From Anisodus tanguticus (lineage: Eukaryota > Streptophyta > Magnoliopsida > Solanales > Solanaceae): 64,000 nucleotides of DNA. The position numbers were made by a program, and so were the translations under genes. The notes beneath the pieces were generated by a model that did not search any database, was not told where the DNA came from, and worked only from the letters and a program-made list of their open reading frames with translations. This document shows positions 1 to 10,425 of this stretch, in pieces. Within the stretch, counting starts at the first letter, position 1; each line of letters opens with the position of its first letter. Where the stretch lies: assembly GCA_034509755.1 (NCBI GenBank), contig CM067559.1:30370032-30434031 (forward strand). The letters are read 5' to 3'.

Positions 1-915
1 TGGACGAGCTATTCAAGGCTCTAGGGTTTGCAGAAATAGGGAAAAAGGGACTAGGCGATGTGAGGGCTTGATTGGTGAAGGGCTGCCGGTTTTGACAGGG
101 TCGTCTGGTTTTGGGATTGATTTGGTGATTTTTTTTGGTTTTGTTTTGGACGATTGGGATTTAGGGGTTTTAGTTGGGTTTGGGCCGGTTCGGTTGGGGG
201 AGACTTGGGCTGGTGGGTGGTTTGGTTGGGTTTTGGATGATGGGTTAGGGAATAAGTTTTGAGGAGTAATATGGGTTGGGTCGAACTGGGCCTCTGTTGG
301 GTATTGGGGGTGTCCGATTGGGCTGGCCGATTGGAGGCTAAAATTTAGTTGGGTGAAGGGCTGGTCCGGTTGGGCTGAAAAGGGTTGGGCTTTGGTGGCT
401 TGATATTGTTTTGGGTGAGGGGGAATAAATGGGGAGTTGGTTAAAAAAATAAAAGAAGGGGGAGTTTGAGCTGTTGCGGGTGGGCCGAAAATAAAGAGGG
501 GGAGTTGTTTTGTTTTGGGTTGAGTAGAAATTATTTTGGGTTGGGGAAATAAAATGGGTTATGGGTTTAAAATATAAAAGGGGTTTAAAAGATTTAAAAA
601 AAGCATTGAAGAAAAAATGTAAATTATTAAAAATAAGACATAACGATGTGATAATAATAAAACACAATATTTGTGAGATGTTTAATGCTTGATAAAAAGT
701 GAAATGCGATGCAATTTTGCGAAAATAACATAACATAGAATGTTAGGGGAATTATGATTATGACTTTAAAAAAAGGCAAATGGTTGTAGAAAATACGAAT
801 AATAATAATGAGAATAATAATATAATGTATATATATATAAAATATTTTTTGAGGTGTCAAAAATATTAATAAATGCAAATAAATCGAAAAGATGGGACAA
901 AATTGGGTGTCAACA
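1..915 (+). repeat. 3' part of a gypsy-type LTR, cut by the window edge
   Basis: No convincing protein is encoded here. Bases 60-580 are strongly G+T rich on the plus strand and the rest is AT rich. The block ends in GGTGTCAACA at 915, a style of LTR end common in large plant gypsy (Tat/Ogre-like) elements; that family link is recalled, not tested. The other end lies outside the window, so length and target duplication cannot be checked. The short ORF near position 68 follows the skewed composition and shows no domain. Confidence 0.4.
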
Positions 916-1079
916 CATGCCATTGGTCCATCCCTAATATATATATATATACATTTTGTTATGGAGTGAAAACCTAACCTTGCACAAATCAAAATTGCTC
1001 TTGCTTTTGCTTACAAGCCGTCAAGTTCATCAGAGCTTCAGATCAGACTAAAGCTATAACAAATAGAAGGACCGATTCT

Positions 1080-1580
1080 CTAACAAATGAAGATGTTTAA
1101 GTCCCAGGTTTGTTGAGTCTTTATTTTGTAGTTCTTAAACTTGTAAACCTACTCTTCTCTTAAGAAGCATGTTGTAGGTTATTTGGTTTCCTAAAATGTT
1201 GAGTTATTTTGTTTATAACTTAAGGTAGTCAATGTGTGTCTTTACAATAGAGTTATTGTAAAGAGCTTGAAATAGAGTTATTATAAGGGGTGAGGGATTA
1301 AGAGTTTAATTCCTAGGTTGGTGTGTCTTACAATAGAGTTATTGTAGATAGCTTGTAATAGAGTTATTGTAAGGGGTGAGGGATTAAAAGTTTAATTCCT
1401 AGGTTGCAATAGGTTGTATTCTAAATGTTGCTCAGTTATAGTGGAGGTTGAGGAAATCCTACTGTGGTGGGTCATGATTTTTAATCCCTTGAGCAAGGAG
1501 TTTTCCACGTAAATATCTTGTGTCATTTACCTTCTACTTTTACTTAATAGAACAGTAGAGAACCATGTTCTCTACTCTAC
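1080..1580 (+). repeat. Copia-LTR-like fragment with an 87-bp tandem repeat
   Basis: Non-coding sequence resembling the U3/R part of a plant copia LTR. It holds two copies of an 87-bp unit at 1234-1320 and 1321-1406, each with the paired motif ACAATAGAGTTATTGTA and a shared TTTAATTCCTAGGTTG end. Further on is a stretch with TTTTCCACGTAAAT, a phrase seen near the end of several tobacco-type copia LTRs. Tandem repeats in U3 often act as enhancers in such LTRs, but that role is inference here. No coding region of the same family was found beside it. Confidence 0.4.
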
Positions 1581-2079
1581 TTTTGTGGACTCACATATTA
1601 TATCACTGGACTTTGAATACTTGTCGAAAATATTATATATTGAAGTTTGTCGTAACTCGCTCCATTACTCATATTACTCAGCGCTTGCACACCAATCAAG
1701 AAAGAAGAATGAATGAGTGATTGACCAATTAACTTTGTAGCATTTTTGTATTCGTGAGGAAAGGGTTGTATTTCCTGTTCTGTCATCCTCCTTGCTACGC
1801 CTAATGGGAAACCATAAAATTCGAGAAGAGTTAAGACCCATGGATTGTGTGATTCTGTCTTAGTCTTTAATTGTCAATAAATATACATACGAATGGCAAA
1901 CTAGGCATCATAGAAGATCTCCCACAAATAATCATGTGTGCCTTGTTTTTGTCAAAAAAACCTATAGGAGGAGATAATTAGTTTGTTATAAGAACCAATT
2001 TCTTCTCTTTCAACCAAAACTGATGTCACCTTCGATCATGGAGGTTTGGAATGTGAACTTGAAGACAGGAAAATTCATG
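1581..2079. other. About 500 bp without a recognised gene
   Basis: I see no supported gene here. The short minus-strand ORF at 1598-1786 has no recognisable domain. The stretch joins the LTR-like fragment on the left to the copia leader that becomes recognisable near 2080. Confidence 0.3.
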
Positions 2080-2202
2080 AAGAGAATATATCACATTGGT
2101 GACGGACGAGAACCTTGGACTTCTTATAAGGCTTAGGAAATTCTCCTCCCTTTGAGCTAGCTTTTGGGGTGTGAATTAGGCCCAATACATAACCTTAAAA
2201 CA

Positions 2203-3200
2203 ATGACAGGTGACGGTAAAGAAACCGACGATACCAGCAATGGATTTGTCGGTGAAGAAAACAAAACCCAAAGAAAAATAATCTCTCCCTACGACATTAC
2301 GTCGAATGATAACCCTATAATTGTGGTGACACAAGTCTAATTGAAGGGGTAAATTATGAAAAATGGGCTAGATCTATGAGGATAGCCCTAAGAGCAAGAA
2401 AGAAGTTCGGCTTTGTCGATGGTAGAATAAAAAACCGGACGAAGACTCATCGGACTTGGAAGATTGGTGGACTATAAACTCATTGTTGGTGTCGTGGATT
2501 CACAACACTATAGAACCAATAGTTCGCTCAACAATTACACATAAAGAGGAAGCGGGAGAATTATGGATGAGCATCCGAGAGCGGTTGTAGTTATTAACGG
2601 CCTACGGATATAACAACTAAAGGCAGAACTAGGAGAGTGCAAGCAAAAGGGAAGGACCATAGGATTACTATGGAAAACTCACTAAGTTGTGGGAGAAATT
2701 GGCAAATTATGAACAAATCCCAACTTGTACGTGCGGAAAGTGCGTGCAATCTAGGAACGTTCCTAAAAGCCAAAAGAGAAGAAGAAAAAATGCATCTTTT
2801 CCTCATGTGATTGGATGAGGTAACGTATGAAATGGTGAGGTCGAACAGGAACCGTTGTCATCATTAAACAAGGTCTATTCAAAGTTGGTGCAAGAAAAGC
2901 GTGTGAGAGGAGTCACACAGAAAATAGAGGACCAGAGTGAAACTATGGCTTTTGTCGTACATGAAAGAAACCCTTATCATAACCAAGGTAAAAGAAATAA
3001 TGATGGTGCATTCTAAACACATTGTAAGAGATCCGGACATGTATACATTTGTTTTTGACTCATTGGTTATTCGAATTGGTGGCCAAGGAATAAAAAAAGA
3101 TATGAGAAAACCGGAGAAAGAAGACAAAGACAGCAACAACAAAAGAGGGGTGGATCGGTATCCGATTGTGGAAGAGACAACTACCGATCTAACACTGTGA
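2203..3200 (+). pseudogene. Copia gag (capsid-like) relic
   Basis: A start at 2203 opens a frame with an N-terminal segment typical of copia gag (motif SPYDITSNDN). An in-frame stop follows at 2338-2340. The UBN2-like gag region then continues in fragments, including KWARSMRIALRARKKFGF. Basic residues near 3100-3170 probably mark the nucleocapsid end. Gag would form the virus-like particle of the element. Stops and frameshifts rule out a full product. Confidence 0.65.
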
Positions 3201-3329
3201 TTATCAAAGATGGAACTCAGGCGGAGATAAGATCGGTGAACACAGGTGACACAGAACTTCACAATTTGAGCGATGAGATCCAGAAGACTGTGATTCACAT
3301 GTTGATTTCCCATAGAATAAACCCGAATG

Positions 3330-3574
3330 TGAAGATGGATTGTAAGACCGAAAACTCATCCTGGATCATAGATTCTAGAGCTACCAACCATGTGACAGGT
3401 AATTCGAAGGAACTAAGCAATAAGCGAGACATTCCTAATTGTCCGGTTGGTCTTCTGGATGGAAATAGCTCAGTAGCTACGAAAGAAGAAATAACCAGGC
3501 TGAATGACAAAATATGGTTGAAAATTATTCTATATGTTCCGGATTTGACATGCAATTTAATTTCCTTATCATAA
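3330..3574 (+). pseudogene. Copia aspartic protease relic
   Basis: The segment reads SSWIIDSRATNHVTG, the position of the copia protease active site, normally D-[ST]-G-A; here glycine is replaced by arginine. A hydrophobic segment near its end (LYVPDLTCNLISLS) matches the usual C-terminal end of this domain. The enzyme would process the Gag-Pol polyprotein. The altered active site and the stop at about 3572 make it inactive. Confidence 0.7.
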
Positions 3575-3598
3575 CTAGTTGACTATTTAGATAGTGAT

Positions 3599-4420
3599 GT
3601 GACATTTAATAGAGTTATGTATGTTATACTGGACTCCACCACGAGGAAGCTTATTGGAAATGGTGGATGTCGAGGTAGACTTTACTATTTTCGGAATGTG
3701 CCGCTGATACGGGCTATGAAGGCAGAGGCAGTTGATTGTTTCGATCTTTGGCACAAACGGTTGGGTCATCCCTCAGCACAAGTAACAAAGTCTATTATGG
3801 CATTAGGCTTAAAGGAGAATGGTGATAGATTGGATAGAGAATGTGATGTATGTCAACGAGCAAAGAAAACGAGGAGTGTTTTTTTATTTAAGTGAGAATA
3901 TTGCTTCGAATACTTTTGAGATGATCAATTGCGATTTATGGGGACCATATAGAACCCCTTTCTCTTGTGGTGCTTCATTTTTTTTTTACTATTATGGATG
4001 AACGTTCATGAGCCGTGTGAATCTTTCTCTTAGTTAATAAGAAAGAAGTGTCTCAAACCTTGAGGAATTTCTTCACTCTTGTGGAGAGGCAGTTCGAAAA
4101 AGGGTGAAGATAGTTAGAAGTGATAACGGAACCGAGTTCACGTGTATGAAGACATATTTCTTTGAACATGGAATTTTGTTTCAAACATCTTGCACAGGGA
4201 CACCTCAACAGAATGGAAGAGTCGAACGAAAACACCATCACATTCTTAATGTGGCGTGAGCATTAATAATTCAGGGCCATCTTCTGATTAAATTATGGGA
4301 AGAATGTATTTTGCCTACGAGATATTTGATGAATAGAACACCGTCTTTGGTTTTGAGTGGAAAACTCCCCTATGGAATTTTGTACCGGAGTGCGCCCGGT
4401 ATGATCACTTAAGGGTGATA
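3599..4420 (+). pseudogene. Copia GAG-pre-integrase and integrase relic
   Basis: The pre-integrase motif is clear: LWHKRLGHPS followed by CDVCQRAK (HH-CC zinc binding). A frameshift near 3880 leads to an integrase core with NCDLWGPYRTP. The second catalytic aspartate region lies at about 4120-4140 (SDNGTEF) and the PQQNGRVE region with the glutamate at about 4205-4225. All are in broken frames. The enzyme would insert the cDNA into the host genome. Confidence 0.7.
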
Positions 4421-4906
4421 GAGTCACTATGCTACGCACACATAAAGGGAAGAATGAGGGATAAGTTTGAGTGTCGAAGTCGTAGGTGTGTCTTCTTGGG
4501 ATACCCCTACGGAAAGAAGGGTTATATATTGTATGACTTAGAGAACGACAAATATTTAATCTCAAGAGATATGAATTTCTATGAGACTAAGTTCCCCTTC
4601 GCTATAAGACCGGGAAACTTAACCGACATCATAGAAGTAATACCAAAAGGAGGAGAATCTTCGGAACAGAGTTGTGTTAATGTTGGTGAAATAGAGAGAG
4701 GAATAAATCAACACAAATTTGAAGAAGACAGGACTGATAGTATAGGTACAAGCGAAACTCAGATGGATAGAGTACATACACTGAATGTTGAACCTACGAA
4801 TCAATTAGACAGGATAGAGGCCGGTCTGGATAGGCATAACTTGGATGAAGTACAACCGCAAGGTATCTGTACCAACGAAATGCACCCGGACGAACAACTG
4901 TGTTGA
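4415..4906 (+). pseudogene. Copia integrase C-terminus and linker to RT
   Basis: An open frame of 163 codons begins just after the integrase core. It holds the copia-typical segment CVFLGYPYGKKGY and then SRDMNFYETKFPF, which sits between integrase and reverse transcriptase. The remainder is a low-conservation, charged spacer. Only its place in the polyprotein supports a role. Confidence 0.65.
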
Positions 4907-5149
4907 AATAAATGTTAAAAACATGAATCAGTTCGGCTACGCGACTATGTCACTGAGCCTTTATGGAAACAAATTCCATCAACTCATCCTCCCGATCCTC
5001 AACAATCCTCTGGTGTACCTTATCCTTTAGCTAACTATATATCATGTGATAATTTTTCCCTACAACACCAAAGGTTCCTTGCAACAATTACTACCAGAAC
5101 TGAATCAAAAAACCTTTTCGGTGGCAATGAAAGGAACATTGGAAAGTAG

Positions 5150-5840
5150 CCATGAGACAAGAGATCCAAGCGTTGTAGGATAATAGAACATGGACACTAG
5201 AAACTTTGCCACCAAATAAAAAAATACTTGGATGTAGATGGGTGTACAAAATCAAGTACAACTCTGACGGCACAATCAAGCGATTTAAAGCTCATTTGAT
5301 TATCTTTGGAAATAAACATGAGGAAGGAATTGACTACAACGAAACTTTTGCTCTGGTTGCTAAGGTAGTAACTGTTCGGACTTTCCTGGCTATTGCCGTT
5401 GTGCGAAATTAGGAGTTGCATCAGATGGATGTGCGTAATGCTTTTTATATGGAGATCTTACGGAGGAAGTATATATGAAATTGCCACCGAGATTTCGTGT
5501 TCCTAATATGGGGAAAGTATGTCGACTCTGAAATTTTTTGTATAATTTGAAGCAAGCTCCAAGGTGTTGGTTTGCGAATTTGTCAAGTGCTTGGATGAAA
5601 TACGAGTTCAAACAGTCGTACTTTGGTTATTCTCTATTCACTCTACATCGGGGAGGTATGCAACTTAATGTCTTAGTCTATGTGGCTGACTTGATTATCT
5701 TCGAAAATGACCATCGTGCAATTGAACGATTCCAAGACTATCTTCGCATTTATTCTCATATGAAGGATTTGGACCCTCTGAAGTACTTTTTGGGAGTTAA
5801 AGTTGCACGTAGACCAACTGAGTTGTTTCTCTGTCAATGA
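5150..5840 (+). pseudogene. Copia reverse transcriptase relic
   Basis: Fragments in different frames give the usual RT series: GCRWVYKIKYNSDGTIKRFK at 5230-5290, ETFALVAKVVTVRTFLAIA at 5340-5400, LKQAPRCW at about 5550, and YVADLII at about 5682. The last is the catalytic YVDD box with the first aspartate changed to alanine, which would abolish polymerase activity. The frame ends at 5837 inside the domain. Confidence 0.8.
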
Positions 5841-6192
5841 AAATATGCCTTGAATATAATCTCTGAGTTCGGTTTACTAGAGCTAAACCAGTCAATACTC
5901 CTATGGAACAGAATCACGGTTTGGCGTTGACCAAAGTAGATACTTTAGGAGATCCAGAACCATACCAGCGTTTGATCGGTAGACTAATATACCTCAGTTT
6001 CACGAGACCTGATTTATCATATTGTGTGTATGTTCTGTTCTAATTCATGCAGCAACCAAAGGAAGCACATTGGAATGCGACTCTCCGTGTGGTGCGTTAC
6101 TTGGAGAGGAACCCAAGCAAGGAATTATGATGAGAAAAGATTGTGATCTCCAGTTGTACGGATGGTGTGATTCAGACTAGGCCGGATGTCCG

Positions 6193-6633
6193 TTGACTCA
6201 AAAATCACTTACCAGTTGGTTCATATCTCTCGGTAATTCACCCGTATCATGGAAAACCAAGAAGCAACACATTGTCTCTCACTCGTTAGTAGAGGCGGAA
6301 TATCGATCACTGACAATGACAGTCTATGAGTTGAAATGGTTAAAGGGAATTTTACATAGTTTAGGTGTTAAACATAAATATCCAGTGAAAATGTATTGTG
6401 ATAGTCAAGCAGCATTGTATATTGCGCAAAATTCGGTGTTTCGTGAACGGACTAAACATATTGAAGTAGACTATCACTATGTCTGGGACGCGCTCCAATC
6501 CAGAATAATACTTTTTAGTCATGTGTCAACCAGTGAGCAATTGACCGATGTGTTTACAAAGGCTTTGGGCAAATCGCAACATGAATATTTACTTAGAAAG
6601 TTGGGCATTCGAGACCCTCATGCTCCAAATTGA
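6193..6633 (+). pseudogene. Copia RNase H, 3' end of pol
   Basis: This is the best preserved part of the element: 146 uninterrupted codons. It shows the copia RNase H landmarks SLVEAEYRSL, YCDSQAALYIAQN, RTKHIEVDYHYV and QLTDVFTKAL. The stop at 6631-6633 is followed at once by the polypurine tract and the LTR, the normal end of a copia polyprotein. Upstream stops separate it from the RT relic. Confidence 0.85.
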
Positions 6634-6640
6634 GGGGGGT
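6632..6640 (+). other. Polypurine tract of the copia element
   Basis: The run GAGGGGGG lies between the pol stop and the LTR. It would prime plus-strand cDNA synthesis. It is separated from the LTR start by about ten A/T bases, slightly farther than usual. Confidence 0.55.
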
Positions 6641-6649
6641 ATTATAATA

Positions 6650-6861
6650 TGTTAGATTTATTATGGTAATATAGGATTTGGTAATTATGATAATATAAGA
6701 TTTATAGTCATATTAGAATAGGGTTACCCTTTACCCTACTAGACCAGGAAAATGAGGATTTTACCTATGTATAAGGAGGTCATTAAGATGAATGAAAAAT
6801 ATAAAGAATTCTCTCATTATTCTTGTCTCTCAAAATTCTCGTTCTTGTCTTGATTTTAACA
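6650..6861 (+). repeat. Copia LTR, 212 bp
   Basis: It begins TGTTAGATTT and ends GATTTTAACA, with TG...CA termini. TGTATAAGG near 6768-6776 is a likely TATA region, and the downstream half is CT rich. The polypurine tract lies before it and a primer-binding site directly after it, so this one LTR serves as the 3' end of one body and the 5' end of another. Confidence 0.8.
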
Positions 6862-6874
6862 TGGTATCAGAGTC
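6862..6874 (+). other. Primer-binding site (initiator tRNA-Met)
   Basis: TGGTATCAGAGTC starts directly after the LTR. TGGTATCAGAGC is the standard complement of the 3' end of plant initiator tRNA-Met used by copia elements. Confidence 0.85.
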
Positions 6875-7172
6875 AGACCCAAGCCAGATCTGATGTGGGC
6901 CTCTAGGAAAAAAAAGGGGGGCAGAATGTTCCAACAGACCAATTGACTGATCCCGGGTCGATGGGGGGTGAAAATTCCACGGTCCATGAAAGTGCACGCT
7001 CCAAACCGGGCAGTAAACCCCTAATAAAAAGAATGTCCATTTCTGGATGGAGAGGGTGAAGAGAATATACTACATTGGTGACAGATGAGAACCTTGAACT
7101 CCTTATAAGGCTTGGGCAACATTTCTCCCTTTGAGCTAGCTTTTGAGGTGTGAGTTAGGTTCAATGACTAAT
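6875..7172 (+). repeat. Second copy of the copia leader
   Basis: The part from about 7058 repeats the pre-gag leader at about 2080-2200, sharing blocks such as CTTATAAGGCTTGG and TTTGAGCTAGCTTTTG. After AATTTAACA at about 7172 the similarity stops and no gag follows. It looks like the start of a second, truncated copy. Confidence 0.6.
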
Positions 7173-7686
7173 TTAACAATTCAAGAGAATCAATGATCAA
7201 CTTAGACGGGATATATATCTATTTAAGCAGAGGATATTCATCCGCACGATAGACATTTGTTCAAGAAAATTGTGTCTATTTTACCGAGGATGCAAAGACA
7301 ACAGGGAAATTATATGCCTTGTAATTTAACGATCAAAGCATATTCTTGTCACCCAAGAGAAAATTGTATCCGGAAGGTATCAGATCGATTTCTAATCGTA
7401 GCGAATCTTACTTATATTGATTCTACCTCTTTCTCTTGATTCTATTTTGAAAAGATCTTTCATAGTTCAGTTCCATTGCTGAGGTAAGAATCAATTCTAT
7501 ATATCTGGTTTTTTCAATTGTTACTATTGTGCTTAAATTGACTTCTTACTATTTGTCATTCTAATTTAGGCTGTGAATATATAACAAACAACATAATTTT
7601 GGAGAGGATTTCGAAAAGGAGTCAAATGAATTAACTCATACGAACTGTCACAATGCTAGGGAGCAAATAGTTCAGCCCAATAACAT
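7173..7686. other. About 500 bp without a recognised gene
   Basis: AT-rich sequence between the copia leader remnant and the F-box relic. The ORF at 7257-7439 shows no domain. It may hold the 5' part of the F-box gene, but no start can be supported. Confidence 0.3.
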
Positions 7687-8448
7687 ATGTCCCAACTTTT
7701 TATAGACCTTCAAAGAGAAACTTACCGGTACTTGCTTACTCAAAATACACACTCTTACATGTATTTTTGCAGTGTGTGTAAATTATGGAGATCACTTGCT
7801 CTGTGTTTGCGTTGGAAGGTTGATATGCATTCTTTTGCTTTTGGATCCCTCCAAGATTGCCTTTGGCTTTAGACTATAAATCAGGAAGATGGTTTGTGCA
7901 CCTCCTTTAATCACTTATAAACTTGACTTGTTATATGAAAAACAGTGAATTGGTAGGATGTGAAATCTGTTACTTAAAAGATGGACTTGTTTCTAGAGTT
8001 CCAAGATGTCTCTTTTTCGTCGAGCCTTTCAGCAAGAGAATAATACACCTACCAAAGCAAACAAAAGATTACTATTGTGACATTATGTCATTCTCAGTTT
8101 CTCCATATTATTCATCAAACTGGATGATCTTTGATATACTCTATGTACACAAGTATCGGGTTAAATTTTCATATTTAAGAGCAGGGGATTGCAATTGGAC
8201 TAGTTTGACAATGGACAATGAGGTATTATTTCTGCTTTTATGTTCAACTTTTAATTTGATAGAGTTTTCATACTACATTTTCGTTTAAATGTATACCACA
8301 CTGTAAAATTTGCTTTTTGGGGCAAATCCCATTATAGGGAGTTTCCTTTTCGTGTTCTTTACGAAAGACATATCTATAATTCTGATAAAAAATTATTATT
8401 TCTCTGGATTCGTGAAATTTTACTGCACACTTGTTTTTGAGTATATAC
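7687..8448 (+). pseudogene. F-box/DUF295 (KIB-type) pseudogene, left part
   Basis: The segment near 7700-7800 reads like the end of an F-box, with CKLWRSLA. Another frame from 7923 resembles the DUF295 beta-propeller region of plant F-box proteins: CLFFVEPFSKRIIHLP, then FDILYV, KFSYLRAGDCNWTSL. Such proteins normally recruit substrates to SCF ubiquitin ligases. Several frames and stops are needed, so the gene is dead. The relic runs up to the hAT target site and continues beyond it. The family call is by eye; a different F-box subfamily is possible. Confidence 0.5.
8441..8448. repeat. Left 8-bp target-site duplication of the hAT element
   Basis: GTATATAC directly precedes the left terminal repeat. 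The identical octamer follows the right terminal repeat at 12515-12522. Eight-bp duplications are the hallmark of hAT insertion. Confidence 0.9.
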
Positions 8449-8620
8449 TAGGGCTGTCCAAGGGGCCGGGTACGGAGCGGGGTGGGGCGGGGCAGGTCCC
8501 GGCGGGACTGGGAAAGGGTCGGGACCGGCGGGACAGGTCGATGTCCGTCCCGTCCCTCATCCCGCCGGAAAAGGGGACCGGTGTTGGCGGGGCGGGGTCG
8601 GGTCCGGGGTTTTTTTTAGA
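8449..8620. repeat. Left terminal and GC-rich subterminal region of the hAT
   Basis: After the terminal repeat comes about 150 bp made of short GGGGCGGGG, GGGACCGG and CCCGTCCC motifs in both orientations, ending near a T-run. Subterminal motif clusters are where hAT transposases bind; the binding role is known for the superfamily and inferred here. ORFs across this block on both strands are composition artefacts. Confidence 0.75.
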
Positions 8621-8899
8621 CACTTAATTTCTAAAAAACTGTGAATATAAACACTTAAATAATTGAACAAGATAATGTAATGCTGTTTTTGTGCCTCTTA
8701 TATTATTTAATAGAAATATGATTTTTTTGTAATACAATTTCAAAATTACAATTTTGTGGTGTTGTTCAAAAGTTGCAAATCACATAGTAAAATTGCAACT
8801 AAAAAAATTACATAGTTATAAACATCTTTTCTAATTTCTTCACAATGTCTTGTGGTTCTTCGATTGGAATTGGAATTTGTTGGTCAAATTGGTCGACGT

Positions 8900-9825
8900 C
8901 GCTTCTAGTTTCCTCGGACAAGATTTATTTGTAGTTTAAATCGTCTTCTTCGTTGATCTCTGGTTGACCGCACCTTCTACGCTCCGCTCGTATCCAATCT
9001 CTGATAGAACTGTAATCTCCAAGCTGTCTCCCGCTAATTAGTGTATGTGCTCTCCTATTTGAAATCTTCTGGTAGAAAAAGTGCTTTCAGACGTTGTTGA
9101 TGACGCTTGAGTGTTCAACACATCTCGGGCCATCTTTGCTAGTATCGGAAATGTCTTCTAATTTTTCCTCCACTATTTATGCAAGTCTTCACGTCCTTCT
9201 TTATTGAGAACTGCTTGATACGGTACAACACCCTGCAAAACAAAAACATCAAACTCGCTAACTTGATTAGCAGTGGAACCACTAAACATTCTATTTCTAA
9301 GGATTTCAATACTAGCCGCAGAAATAACATGACTTTTATAAGGTTGTATTGAACAAGAAGAAGATGGTATAGAAGCTGGTTGGTTGCTAACACTTTCTTG
9401 TTGGTAATGCCTATATATTGTTTTGCATTCATCATGTATGCTAGACAAAACTTTAACTTTAGTTGGTTCCTTAGGTGGTTGTTCATTTGTTTTTTTTGGA
9501 GTTGGAGGTGGGGGTACTGCTATACAATCATAAATCGTTTCAATAAGTGCTTTACAACCGTCTATTTTAATAGTCGAATTTAATACAACACCAACAATAT
9601 AAATAGTGGGAATAGAAAAAAAATATGTTTTTTATTTTGATAAACATTTTTTTAATAGGTACCTTATAAGATAGTTTTTCCATATATTCACTAAGTAACA
9701 AAAATATTAGAGCTATATAAAATAACATAGTTGAAATAGTAGAATAAAATATACCAAAAAATTCTTTAGTTGCTTGAAAATATTTCTCTAAAAATCCAAT
9801 AAGTTCTGGACTATACCACTATATA
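8900..9825 (-). pseudogene. hAT transposase, C-terminal part
   Basis: Read right to left, the segment gives the end of the RNase H-like domain (LEKYFQATKEF near 9790), a spacer, and the hAT dimerisation region: a WRKN motif near 9165, then FPILAKMARDVLNTQASSTT and a SES triad near 9100. It closes with IRDWIRAERRRCGQ near 8980. The dimerisation motif is diagnostic for hAT transposases. Stops and frameshifts divide it, so no active enzyme is made. Confidence 0.85.
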
Positions 9826-10425
9826 CGCTCAGAAAAAGCTTCTTTTTCGCACCTTTACTTCCCTATGGTTATGGTATATCCCCTTTATTATAGGACGAGC
9901 CATAGGAACCTATGAGATTGATTGAACAAGCCAACACAACAAGACGAAGAAGAATCATCGAACTAATGGACGGACCACAATGCAAGTACTAGAACTCTTG
10001 AAATAGAAGGACCTATCGACTGATTTCGAGAACAACTACAGTTCTACAATTTCCAGTTGACCGAGAAAGACCACACTTGTCGGAGACTTTTTTCCTAATT
10101 TCAAGAAATTCAGATCTATTCGCCCCCCCCCCCCCCCCCCCCTGAAACTACGAAAACTCTTATTCAATAAAAGAATCGTACGCACAAAGCAAGCAACGGA
10201 AACCTCTGCCTCAGCTCCTACAGATCAAAGCTAGGACACACAAAAGAAAGAAAGGTAGGCATGCTAAGTAAATGACAATGGAGGAAGATAGCCTATCTAA
10301 GATAATATGAAATAACAAGTTCTTGAGAAGAAAAAAAGTTGTGAGGGAGAGCTCGCTTGGAGGAATAGAATGAGGAATCCGATGCAAGGGAATTACTGGG
10401 CATATCAATTGGATTTCGATTATGG
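9826..10425. other. Foreign insert inside the hAT transposase gene
   Basis: Transposase similarity stops near 10425 and resumes near 9825. The 600 bp between them have a more even base composition, no hAT features and a run of 20 C at 10123-10142. The texture resembles plant organelle, perhaps mitochondrial, non-coding DNA, but I recognise no specific gene. No clear target duplication or terminal repeats were found. Confidence 0.4.

Larger units (their letters stand above)
2080..7172 (+). mobile_element. Decayed Ty1/copia element with one LTR followed by a second leader
   Basis: Gag, protease, integrase, reverse transcriptase and RNase H follow in copia order on the plus strand, broken by many stops and frameshifts. 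A single LTR lies at 6650-6861. It is preceded by a purine-rich tract and followed directly by a primer-binding site. Beyond it, 7058-7172 repeats the leader found in front of gag at about 2080-2200. No LTR is visible left of 2080. The arrangement body-LTR-PBS-leader fits a remnant of a tandem array or a rearranged circular copy better than a simple insertion. It cannot be autonomous. Confidence 0.8.

Noticed and set aside
2879..3555. Minus-strand ORFs of 144 and 86 codons
   Set aside because: They are antisense to copia gag and protease.
8310..8627. ORFs in both strands across the GC-rich block, and similarly at 12227-12560
   Set aside because: They are products of the subterminal GGGCGGGG repeats of the hAT transposon.
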